Assembly (NCBI GenBank): GCA_030151245.1
Contig: JASLEF010000182.1
Coordinates: 1-7,890 of the forward strand
Reading direction: 5' to 3'
DNA: 7,890 nucleotides
Source: Ignatzschineria sp.
GTDB lineage: Bacteria > Pseudomonadota > Gammaproteobacteria > Cardiobacteriales > Wohlfahrtiimonadaceae
Positions 1 through 5,819 of the stretch are shown here, one piece after another. Under the pieces are notes generated by a model, which was given only the letters and a program-made list of their open reading frames with translations, was not told the origin of the DNA and ran no database searches. The translations under genes and the position numbers were made by a program. Position 1 is the first letter of the stretch. Every line of letters begins with the position of its first letter.

Positions 1-59
1 TGAAGCGGCATTATAATAGAGATCCGCAGAAGCTTCTGCTTAGAATCATGGAAGCGTAA
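1..59 (+). CDS. C-terminal end of an unidentified protein (partial, cut by left edge)
   Basis: One plus-strand frame (codons from base 3) is open from the left edge to a TAA at 57-59. It reads KRHYNRDPQKLLLRIMEA, a charged, soluble-looking tail. The other two plus frames stop at base 1 or within 15 bases. A strong hairpin terminator starts 17 bp after the stop, the spacing expected downstream of a real gene, and this is the main support. Only 18 codons are visible, so no family or function can be assigned. Confidence 0.5.
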   Translation, partial: KRHYNRDPQKLLLRIMEA

Positions 60-76
60 AACGTTTCAAATCTCCT

Positions 77-123
77 AAAATCCCGATGAAAGCATTGATC
101 TCATCAGTGCTCATCGGGATTTT
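77..123 (+). terminator. Rho-independent terminator of the left-edge gene
   Basis: The left arm AAAATCCCGATGA (77-89) pairs perfectly with TCATCGGGATTTT (111-123). After a two-base bulge (AA, 90-91) the stem continues as GCATTGAT (92-99) against ATCAGTGC (103-110), closing on a CTC loop with one G-U pair. The T run ends the right arm. An outer AAATCT (68-73)/AGATTT (125-130) could extend it. The arms also carry A and T runs in the opposite sense, so it may work for minus-strand transcripts too. Confidence 0.8.
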
Positions 124-124
124 A

Positions 125-222
125 AGATTTGAACCTAGAGATTTGAACCTAGAGAGTTAAGCTGAAAGAGTTGAGCTGAGAGAGTTGAGCTGAGAGAGTT
201 GAGCTGAGAGAGTTGAGTGTAG
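125..222. repeat. 14-bp tandem repeat, seven copies
   Basis: Seven head-to-tail 14-bp units occupy 98 bp with no gaps. Units 1-2 (125-152) are identical, AGATTTGAACCTAG. Unit 3 is AGAGTTAAGCTGAA. Units 4-6 (167-208) are identical, AGAGTTGAGCTGAG. Unit 7 is AGAGTTGAGTGTAG. All share the frame AGAxTTxAxCTxA or close to it. The array starts inside the outer arm of the adjacent terminator and ends in unique sequence. Runs of identical neighbours suggest expansion by slippage. It is intergenic, and function is unknown. Confidence 0.95.
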
Positions 223-365
223 AAGAAAATAATCCCCATTTCGTGGCCAGAGGATCTGGCATAACTCTTTGGGGCTGCTAATGATAAAATAGATAAGTTC
301 CTACGACCTACTAACTTTCAAAAAAACCTTCACTTCATGCCCTTATGCTCTATTTTTAGGCAATC

Positions 366-392
366 CCCTTTCGTAATAAAACAACGAAAGGG
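366..392 (-). terminator. Inverted repeat after EamA gene, possible terminator
   Basis: CCCTTTCGT (366-374) and ACGAAAGGG (384-392) form a perfect 9-bp stem around a 9-base AT-rich loop. It begins 23 bp beyond the EamA stop codon, a usual place for a terminator. Neither side carries a proper T run, so an intrinsic terminator is not certain. It could instead be an mRNA-stabilising hairpin or part of a factor-dependent terminator. Confidence 0.35.
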
Positions 393-415
393 AGTGCAAG
401 TAGGATCTTCCTCTC

Positions 416-1288
416 TTAAAAACGCTGTGCAATAAAAACACCGACTAAAGAGACTGAACCCCCTATTAAATGATAGGCTTCTAAGCTCTCGTGCAAGAAG
501 ATGATCGAGATCGCTGCGGTAAAAATAGGCGTTAAGTTCATAAACAGGGAGGTTTTGCTTGCGCCCAATCTCGCGACGCCTTGTAACCATAAAAACGGCG
601 CTAAAATAGAGGCAGGAATTCCGGCAAATAGGACTAAACCAATATTATCGGCAGTAATCGCCCGATCAGTGGCAAAAAAGAGAAAGAGTGGAATTAAAAT
701 AATCACTCCAAAAATCACCTGCCAATAGAGCGACTGCCAGGTGGAGATCTGGGTTGGAATTTTCCATTTAATTGTCACCACGCCGTAAAGAGCATAGGCA
801 GAAGCAGCCACCAACATCATGATCTCCCCTTGCCCAATCCCCACGTCTAATAAAATTAAGGGATTGCCACCACTAATCAACCAGGTAATGCCAAAAAAAG
901 AGAGTAAAGAGCCTATCACAAGCCCTACTGTTAAACCGGTTCTTAAAATAATAGTGCTTAACAAGATGGTTAATAGGGGTGTCAAAGAGAGAAAGATCCC
1001 GATCATCGTTGCTGAAATTGTATAAGCTGCATAATAAGCTAAACATTGATATAGCGCCATTCCTAGAAACCCAAGAAAACAGAGCTTTCCTAATAATGGT
1101 TTAATTTTTACCCAATGTCTGAGTGTTCCTTTCAAACAAAATGGGGTTAAAATCACCAAGGCTAAAACCCAACGATAAAACGAGATCGTTTCTGGCTCGA
1201 TCACCCCCGCAGATAACTTGTTCACGACGGCATTCATTGCCCAGATCAATACCGCTAATAAGGGATAGATCATCGCTGTTAATTTCAT
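416..1288 (-). CDS. EamA/DMT-superfamily inner-membrane transporter (probable metabolite exporter)
   Basis: This 290-residue protein is almost entirely hydrophobic and fits the 10-TM drug/metabolite transporter fold made of two EamA repeats, roughly residues 5-138 and 152-288. Family hallmarks are visible: FYRW at 37-40 at the start of TM2, a small-residue-rich helix with SLTP at 101-104, the matching NLTP at 251-254 in the second repeat, and the closing segment LHESLEAYHLIGG (265-277). Length is normal for the family. The ATG is supported by AGGAG five bases upstream on the minus strand. Members export amino acids, nucleotides or toxic metabolites; the substrate cannot be read from the sequence. 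It is divergent from an AraC-type regulator that probably controls it. The family call is secure; specificity is unknown. Confidence 0.92.
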   Translation of the reverse strand: MKLTAMIYPLLAVLIWAMNAVVNKLSAGVIEPETISFYRWVLALVILTPFCLKGTLRHWVKIKPLLGKLCFLGFLGMALYQCLAYYAAYTISATMIGIFLSLTPLLTILLSTIILRTGLTVGLVIGSLLSFFGITWLISGGNPLILLDVGIGQGEIMMLVAASAYALYGVVTIKWKIPTQISTWQSLYWQVIFGVIILIPLFLFFATDRAITADNIGLVLFAGIPASILAPFLWLQGVARLGASKTSLFMNLTPIFTAAISIIFLHESLEAYHLIGGSVSLVGVFIAQRF

Positions 1289-1329
1289 GACAACTCCTAA
1301 TAAATGTGAATGATTTCTATTGAAGCGAT

Positions 1330-1335
1330 AGTATA
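1330..1335 (-). promoter_or_regulatory. Candidate -10 box of the EamA gene
   Basis: The minus strand reads TATACT, five of six matches to the sigma-70 -10 consensus, about 42 bp before the EamA start. No good -35 lies at normal spacing (around 1353-1358 the minus strand is AT-only). That pattern is common at activator-dependent promoters, and the candidate AraC operator covers exactly this position. This is inference from sequence alone. Confidence 0.3.
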
Positions 1336-1344
1336 ATGTGTCTT

Positions 1345-1370
1345 ATCTGATCTATATAATGAAAATCTGA
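1345..1370. promoter_or_regulatory. Phased direct repeat, candidate AraC-family operator
   Basis: ATCTGA occurs at 1345-1350 and again at 1365-1370, 20 bp apart, so both copies face the same side of the helix. AraC-family proteins carry two helix-turn-helix units and usually bind direct repeats about two turns apart. The repeats flank the place where the EamA -35 should be and lie in the gap shared with the regulator gene. The core is only six bases, so chance is possible. Confidence 0.3.
1355..1360 (+). promoter_or_regulatory. Candidate -10 box of the AraC-family regulator gene
   Basis: A perfect TATAAT sits 63 bp before the regulator's start codon; a second TATAAT is at 1332-1337. Neither has a recognisable -35 at 16-18 bp spacing. 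The box lies between the two ATCTGA repeats, so the regulator could repress its own promoter when bound there. In an AT-rich gap, -10 matches arise easily. Confidence 0.25.
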
Positions 1371-1423
1371 CACTTTCTAACGTTATTCAGACAAGATTAC
1401 TTTTATAAGGAACCGATTGATTC

Positions 1424-2203
1424 ATGGTACAACAACAGCCTTTACAATCCTTTTTACATCATCCTAATCGCTTAATCATGCTCGTGGATGAAAATATCAA
1501 TGGTGCTAGCGAATATCATATCCACAAACATAGTTGGGGACAGATGATTGATGTTGATAAAGGGATTATTACCTTGGAAGTTAAAGGCGAACGTTTTATT
1601 TCACCGAGAGGCTTCGCGATTTGGATTCCTCCACAATGCGAACATGCTTGTTATAGTCAAAAAGCCGCTCGATTTCGCTCTATCAACATTTGTGAAACAG
1701 AAGCGAAAAAACTCCCACAAAGTCCCTCTTTAATTACTCTCACGCCCATTGCTCGTGCGATTATTGATGACTTTTTTGAAAAAGAGATCTACCTCCCCAC
1801 TAGTGATCGAGATTTTCGGCGCTCACAAGTCTTAATTGATGAACTACAAGATGCCATGGTCGATAACACCTATCTACCTACCTCCGATCATAAATTACTA
1901 AGGCCTATTTTAGAGGCCCTAGAAGCCGATCCCTCTTTACGACTCACCCTGCAAACATGGGCACAAAAAGTCTTTACCACCGAAAGGACGCTGGCTCGTT
2001 ATTTCCAAAAAGAGCTTGGGATGAGTTTTAGTGAGTGGTGCGCAAGATTACGTTTTATTCATAGCGCCTCACTCTTGGAAAAAGGATTAACCGTTGAAGA
2101 GATCGCCTTCTCTGTGGGGTATCGTTCAGCTTCAAGCTTTATCACGATGTTTCAAAATATATCCGGAATGACACCCGATCGTTACCGGCAAATGCACCGA
2201 TAA
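1424..2203 (+). CDS. AraC-family transcriptional regulator with N-terminal cupin sensor domain
   Basis: This 259-residue protein has the two-part AraC layout. Residues about 28-90 form a cupin-like ligand-binding region with the histidine cluster H32, H34, H36 and the WIPP turn at 67-70. Residues about 160-258 form the paired helix-turn-helix DNA-binding domain: first HTH near 175-196 (TLQTWAQ...ERTLARYF), second near 222-245 (TVEEIAFSVGYRSASSF), then the hallmark GMTPDRYR at 248-255. Length is typical of the short cupin AraC regulators. An in-frame TGA at 1418-1420 rules out a longer start. AAGGA at 1407-1411 is a Shine-Dalgarno with a long 12-base spacer, so expression may be weak. It is divergent from the EamA exporter, an arrangement known for AraC regulators of efflux genes, and probably regulates it. 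The inducer is unknown. Confidence 0.93.
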   Translation: MVQQQPLQSFLHHPNRLIMLVDENINGASEYHIHKHSWGQMIDVDKGIITLEVKGERFISPRGFAIWIPPQCEHACYSQKAARFRSINICETEAKKLPQSPSLITLTPIARAIIDDFFEKEIYLPTSDRDFRRSQVLIDELQDAMVDNTYLPTSDHKLLRPILEALEADPSLRLTLQTWAQKVFTTERTLARYFQKELGMSFSEWCARLRFIHSASLLEKGLTVEEIAFSVGYRSASSFITMFQNISGMTPDRYRQMHR

Positions 2204-2244
2204 CCCCCTTAGATAAAACATTCTTCCCCGACCGAAGCCTTGCT

Positions 2245-3702
2245 TTAAATGCGTTTTGCCATTCTAAAACGTCGCACCTTTTTCGGCATATCCCCATCTT
2301 CATAATATTCAATGGTAAAACCTGTCAATGCATAACCAATCGCGATAATAGGACTGAGTAAACAGAGAAAGGTATAAGGAAGATAATCAAATGTCGCAAC
2401 GCCTAACGTAGTCGCCATAAATGCCCCACAGGTATTCCATGGCACAAGCGGTGAAGTCATGGTTCCAGAATCTTCTAAAGTTCTAGAAAGAACTTTTCCT
2501 TTAATCCCTCGCTTACGATACTCTTCTGCGTACATTCTACCGGGAATAATAATCGACATATATTGATCACAACCGACAATATTTCCGGTAATACAAGTGG
2601 CGACTGTGGTAATAATCAAGCTCTTAGTCGTTTTTGCAAGCTTCACTATACTCATGACTAATGTTTGGAAAATTCCTGTAAACTCTAATATTCCCCCAAA
2701 ACACATCGCGATAATCACTAAAGATATCGTGGCAAATACAGAAACAATTCCCCCATTATTTAGCAGCTCATTCAATGTGGCATTCCCAGCATCTATCGAA
2801 TAACCATCGTATAAAGCTCCTAAAACCATACTAGGATCCGCATCTTGCACAAAAATTGCACATAGAACTCCTAAAATCGATCCAATCATTAACCCTGGGA
2901 AAGCGGGCACTCTAAAGATCATGACCAAAATAATAGATGCCGGCACTAATAGTAGCCAAGGAGAGATCACAAATAATGTTTTAAGGTCTTCTCTTAGAGT
3001 AAAATTATTAGCTGCCGTATTTGTCAAATCAGCACTGATCGTGAAGCCTAAAATCGTAAAAAGAATCAATGAAATAATGAGTGCCGGAATCGTGGTATAG
3101 AGCATATAGCCAATATGTTCAAAGAGGTCTACCCCAACAATCCCCGGCGCGAGGTTTGTTGATTCCGATAAGGGAGAAATTTTATCCCCAAAATAAGCCC
3201 CGGAAATAACTGCGCCTGCGACCATTTCTGGAGGAATTCCTAAACCGTACCCAATCCCCATGACGGCGATCCCTATTGTTCCAGCAGCTGTCCAGGCATT
3301 ACCTGATGCGATAGAAATAATGCAGCAGATCGCACATGCTGCGACTAAGAAATAGGCGGGGTTCAATAAGTTCAAACCATAATAAATTAAGGTAGGAACA
3401 ATACCGCCTGCAATCCACGAGGCGATAATCGTCCCAATGACAATTAAAATCACAATCGCCTGTAATGCTAATCGCACAGCATCTAGCATTCCCGTCTCAA
3501 TCGCCTTCCATTTAAAGCCTAAACGCATTGCCATTAAAATAGCCACGCACACACTGAGTAATAGCGGAATATGGGGGCTCACATCCCAAAAGAAAATGCC
3601 TACGACTAAGGCACAGATCATAAATATAATAGGGATTAAAGATTCCCAAACGGTGGGCATTCTTGTCGGGATTGATTCGACTGGCGACACTTCAATACTC
3701 AT
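2245..3702 (-). CDS. nhaC: NhaC-family Na+/H+ antiporter
   Basis: This 485-residue polytopic inner-membrane protein belongs to the NhaC family of the ion-transporter superfamily, which moves Na+ out in exchange for H+ and supports pH and salt homeostasis. Visible family signatures are GAYFGDKISPLSE at 168-180 followed by TNLAP, the SGNAWT segment at 133-138, the GCDQYMSIIIPGRMY element at 377-391, and EDSGTMTSPLVPWN at 410-423. The two halves carry related re-entrant-type motifs. Length is normal. The start has GAGGAAAG upstream on the minus strand, about 7-10 bases away. Some relatives (MleN) exchange malate and Na+ for lactate and H+, so substrate is not settled. It is convergent with the AraC gene, with only 41 bp between stops and no clear terminator there. 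A long 5' gap lies upstream. Confidence 0.93.
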   Translation of the reverse strand: MSIEVSPVESIPTRMPTVWESLIPIIFMICALVVGIFFWDVSPHIPLLLSVCVAILMAMRLGFKWKAIETGMLDAVRLALQAIVILIVIGTIIASWIAGGIVPTLIYYGLNLLNPAYFLVAACAICCIISIASGNAWTAAGTIGIAVMGIGYGLGIPPEMVAGAVISGAYFGDKISPLSESTNLAPGIVGVDLFEHIGYMLYTTIPALIISLILFTILGFTISADLTNTAANNFTLREDLKTLFVISPWLLLVPASIILVMIFRVPAFPGLMIGSILGVLCAIFVQDADPSMVLGALYDGYSIDAGNATLNELLNNGGIVSVFATISLVIIAMCFGGILEFTGIFQTLVMSIVKLAKTTKSLIITTVATCITGNIVGCDQYMSIIIPGRMYAEEYRKRGIKGKVLSRTLEDSGTMTSPLVPWNTCGAFMATTLGVATFDYLPYTFLCLLSPIIAIGYALTGFTIEYYEDGDMPKKVRRFRMAKRI

Positions 3703-3982
3703 TTTTATTCTTTCCTCGTAAAATTATAAAGAGGAGCAGATCTCCATTCATCTTTTATCATACAGATTCCCGTCAGCCTTTCGAGGCACTAGATCAAAAA
3801 TCCATGATATAAGCGCAAAATAGCCCCTTAACCACTATAGGATATTGAGCAACAAAAGAACTGTGTCTGCTTACGCAAAATAGGAGTCTACCGAAATATG
3901 ATACGATCTTTTGAATCGGTATATCCTGCGATAATAAAGAGACTACGCGGCGATCTCTTTGAAAAAGTCTCAAGAAAATAGC

Positions 3983-3995
3983 GAAGTCTGACTTC
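3983..3995. repeat. 13-bp perfect palindrome, operator-like
   Basis: GAAGTC-T-GACTTC is a perfect dyad with a single central base, too tight to fold as an RNA hairpin but the usual shape of a site for a dimeric DNA-binding protein. On the minus strand it lies some 45 bp downstream of the proposed nhaC -10 region. No regulator in this window obviously matches it. One 13-bp dyad in 600 bp can occur by chance. Confidence 0.3.
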
Positions 3996-4028
3996 AACGG
4001 TGCTGTAAGTTAAATAAAAAACGATAAA

Positions 4029-4064
4029 ATAATATTAATATGATTGTTGCTTTAAATTTCGCAA
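4029..4064 (-). promoter_or_regulatory. Candidate promoter of nhaC
   Basis: On the minus strand TTGCGA (4064-4059) is followed 18 bp later by TATTAA (4040-4035), with TATTAT (4034-4029) immediately after as an alternative -10. If used, the nhaC mRNA would have an untranslated leader of over 300 bases, which is unusual. The region is so AT-rich that chance matches are likely. Confidence 0.25.
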
Positions 4065-4279
4065 GTCTAGCACAAGTTTGTAAAATGCATCATTTTTTAT
4101 AAGCGATTTTAGACCTGCTACAAGATCATGCAAAAGATCCGCGATAAAAGATTGCAGCACAAGCTCATCATGATAGTATTGGAAAGCTTTGCATTCAAGC
4201 TACACCATTATTGATGACTATAAAACTTCAATATCCTCGCAAAGTGACCTCTATTGGCTCCGCAAATGTTATCCAGCCC

Positions 4280-4307
4280 TTGAATCGCTGAAGTTTGCGC
4301 CTATTAT
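4280..4307 (+). promoter_or_regulatory. Candidate sigma-70 promoter of the aromatic permease
   Basis: TTGAAT (4280-4285) and TATTAT (4302-4307) are separated by 16 bp. Transcription would begin near 4314, giving a short leader of about 17 bases that includes the Shine-Dalgarno. An alternative lies upstream, TTGCAG (4152-4157) with TAGTAT (4174-4179), also 16 bp apart. Confidence 0.42.
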
Positions 4308-4320
4308 CTAGAATAATTAT

Positions 4321-4325
4321 AAGGA
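4321..4325 (+). promoter_or_regulatory. Ribosome binding site that fixes the permease start at 4331
   Basis: AAGGA lies five bases before ATG 4331, an ideal spacing. The reading frame extends upstream to a TTG at 4295, but that codon has no Shine-Dalgarno and would add a charged 12-residue stretch not seen in the family and fall upstream of the predicted transcription start. Confidence 0.8.
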
Positions 4326-4330
4326 TTCAA

Positions 4331-5575
4331 ATGAAAGTAAATAAATCGCCGACGGTGTTGGGCGGTGCAATGATTGCCGCAGGAACAATGATCGGTGCAG
4401 GCATGTTAAGCCTTCCTATCGCATCTGCAGGAATGTGGTTTGGTTGGACCGTGGTTATTATGCTCATGACTGTATTTTTTATGTATATAACAGCGGAGCA
4501 AATTTTAGAAGTCAACCTAGGTTATGATCCTGGATCAAGCTTTGATACCTTAGTTAAAAATAATCTTGGCAATGGTTGGCGCGTTATTAATGGTTTCTCC
4601 ATAGCCTTTGTTCTCTATATTCTTCTTTATGCTTATGTTGTTGGTTCAGGCTCAGTCATTAGTGATACTCTGCGTAATCTTGAAAATAATCCCATTGATA
4701 TCCCTCGCTACCTCTCCTCTTTGATCTTTGCGCTTCTCTTTACCGCAATCGTTTGGTGGAGTACAAAAGCCGTTGACCGCATCTCAACAATCTTAATGAT
4801 CGGAATGTTTATTACACTATTTGCCGCAGTCACAGGATTATTAGGACAAATTGAAGTCTCTTATCTATTTGAACCAAGTGGTGAAAGTCACTATGCTATC
4901 TATGCGTTTGCAAGTTTACCATTCTTCTTAACTTCATTCTGCTTTCATGCAAGTGTGCCAAGCTTTGTGAAGTACTATGGCATTGAAGGTCGTAAAATTC
5001 GTCAAGCGATTATCTGGGGCATGATCATTACTTTTGTCTTTTATCTCTGCTGGATGATTGCCATTATGGGGAGTATTGATCGCCTTTCATTTCTTGCAGT
5101 CGGAAACGATCAAGTCGCATGGCTTCTTAATCAAGTCAAAGCTAGCCAAAATACGCAATTAGCGCTACGCTTCTTTGCCTTCTTTGCGGTAGTAACCTCT
5201 TTCTTAGGCGCAGGTCTTGGGTTATTTGACTATATTGCCGATCTTTTTAAAATCAAAGATTCTGCAAAAGGTCGTCTCTTAACTGCGATCATCACCTTCT
5301 TACCGCCCACTTTTTTAGGAATGATTTTTCCAAATGGTTTTGTCGTTGCGATTGGTTTTGCTGGATTATTTGCCGCTATCTGGTCTGTCATCGTCCCGGC
5401 AATGATGGTCATTAATTACCGCAAACGTCAGCAAGGCTCTCAAGATCGTGTCACATTCCGTGCTTTTGGCGGGAAAATCATGCCCTACATTATTATTGCA
5501 TACGGCGTGATTGCTATTGTCTCACATCTTTTAGTTGAGGTGTTTCAGGTAGGTGAACTTAACTTCTTTAAATAA
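4331..5575 (+). CDS. HAAAP-family aromatic amino acid permease (Mtr/TnaB-like, probably tryptophan)
   Basis: This 414-residue protein has about 11 hydrophobic segments and matches the hydroxy/aromatic amino acid permease family, which imports tryptophan or tyrosine with H+ across the inner membrane. Signatures are GTMIGAGM at 18-25, NLGYDPGSSFDT at 62-73, INGFSIAFVLYIL at 86-98 with a following YAY (100-102), WSTKAV at 143-148, GAGLGLFDYIADLF at 293-306, and FPNGF at 333-337. From memory the GSSFDT, SIAFVLYIL and LGLFDYLADLF stretches are shared with E. coli Mtr and TnaB, and the length equals Mtr (414) and TnaB (415). Tryptophan is therefore the likeliest substrate, but tyrosine cannot be excluded, so no symbol is given. 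It appears monocistronic, with its own promoter candidate and a strong terminator. No tnaA or trp genes lie nearby. Confidence 0.93.
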   Translation: MKVNKSPTVLGGAMIAAGTMIGAGMLSLPIASAGMWFGWTVVIMLMTVFFMYITAEQILEVNLGYDPGSSFDTLVKNNLGNGWRVINGFSIAFVLYILLYAYVVGSGSVISDTLRNLENNPIDIPRYLSSLIFALLFTAIVWWSTKAVDRISTILMIGMFITLFAAVTGLLGQIEVSYLFEPSGESHYAIYAFASLPFFLTSFCFHASVPSFVKYYGIEGRKIRQAIIWGMIITFVFYLCWMIAIMGSIDRLSFLAVGNDQVAWLLNQVKASQNTQLALRFFAFFAVVTSFLGAGLGLFDYIADLFKIKDSAKGRLLTAIITFLPPTFLGMIFPNGFVVAIGFAGLFAAIWSVIVPAMMVINYRKRQQGSQDRVTFRAFGGKIMPYIIIAYGVIAIVSHLLVEVFQVGELNFFK

Positions 5576-5603
5576 GTTTAACGGTACACCAATTCAAAAC
5601 AGA

Positions 5604-5628
5604 GGCGCTCTATAATAGAGCGCCTTTT
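5604..5628 (+). terminator. Rho-independent terminator of the permease gene
   Basis: GGCGCTCTA (5604-5612) pairs perfectly with TAGAGCGCC (5616-5624) around a three-base TAA loop, followed by TTTT (5625-5628). It starts 28 bp after the permease stop. Read on the minus strand the hairpin is followed by TCTGTTTTG, so it may weakly stop transcripts from the convergent DASS gene as well. Confidence 0.93.
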
Positions 5629-5735
5629 CAGTATCCTCAAAATCTCTTCATCACAAAGCATCCCCTCATCTTGGTCTCCTTTTTCCCCACTATCAGAGAA
5701 ATCGGGCTTAAATCGGACTGCAGAAACTTGATCCA

Positions 5736-5760
5736 TGATGCTAATTATTAACCAGCATCA
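5736..5760 (-). terminator. Hairpin downstream of the DASS gene, possible terminator
   Basis: TGATGCT (5736-5742) and AGCATCA (5754-5760) form a 7-bp perfect dyad. As minus-strand RNA the stem can extend to about 10 bp using two G-U pairs, leaving a UAAUA loop. It lies 60 bp past the DASS stop. There is no T run after it on the minus strand, so intrinsic termination is doubtful; it may only protect the mRNA end. Confidence 0.3.
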
Positions 5761-5819
5761 CCAACCTCTCATTCTTCACATGGTCAATCAAAACTTATAA
5801 CGATGATTAGGATCTCTCA

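Larger units (their letters stand above)
60..415. other. Intergenic region with terminator, tandem repeat and hairpins
   Basis: This 356-bp gap lies between the left-edge gene and the minus-strand EamA gene, whose 3' ends face each other. In order it holds a long hairpin terminator (77-123), seven 14-bp tandem repeats (125-222), a nested stem (234-274, with inner stem GCCAG/CTGGC at 246-260), an AT-rich stretch, and an inverted repeat at 366-392 just beyond the EamA stop. I see no credible gene in it. Confidence 0.7.
3703..4330. other. Long divergent intergenic region between nhaC and the aromatic permease
   Basis: This 628-bp gap is large for this window. On the nhaC side it holds GGAG/CTCC (3733-3745), GCCT-TTCG-AGGC (3776-3787), a 7-bp stem AAAGAGA/TCTCTTT (3936-3942/3954-3960) and the odd palindrome GAAGTCTGACTTC (3983-3995). 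A very AT-rich block (about 4012-4050) probably contains the nhaC promoter. On the permease side it holds AAAATG-CAT-CATTTT (4082-4096) and two overlapping stop-free frames between 4148 and 4311 with no start codon, possibly decayed coding sequence. A compact promoter for the permease ends it. I see no intact gene. Confidence 0.6.

Noticed and set aside
125..222. CRISPR array
   Set aside because: The 14-bp units are directly adjacent with no spacers, and no cas genes are present.
330..590. Minus-strand 86-codon open frame
   Set aside because: It overlaps the EamA C-terminus in another frame, has no family resemblance and crosses an inverted repeat; a chance frame.
3437..3721. 94-codon plus-strand frame
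   Set aside because: Antisense to the nhaC 5' end; the minus-strand protein has conserved motifs and the plus-strand product has none.
3794..3997. 67-codon minus-strand frame upstream of nhaC
   Set aside because: It starts at TTG (3995-3997) with no Shine-Dalgarno, has no recognisable domain, and spans the hairpins of a probable leader.
4079..4096. TyrR box upstream of the permease, as in E. coli mtr
   Set aside because: TGTAAA is present at 4079-4084 but the required TTTACA half six bases later is absent (CATTTT instead).
4295..4330. Upstream TTG start for the aromatic permease
   Set aside because: No ribosome site and a non-family extension; ATG 4331 has AAGGA at five bases and gives the usual family length.
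3703..4330. Insertion sequence remnant
   Set aside because: No terminal inverted repeats, target duplications or transposase motifs could be seen in the gap.
4152..4330. Trp-type or TnaC-type leader peptide for the permease
   Set aside because: The only short frame with ATG (4170) encodes MIVLESFAFKLHHY with no tryptophan, and no attenuator hairpin follows.
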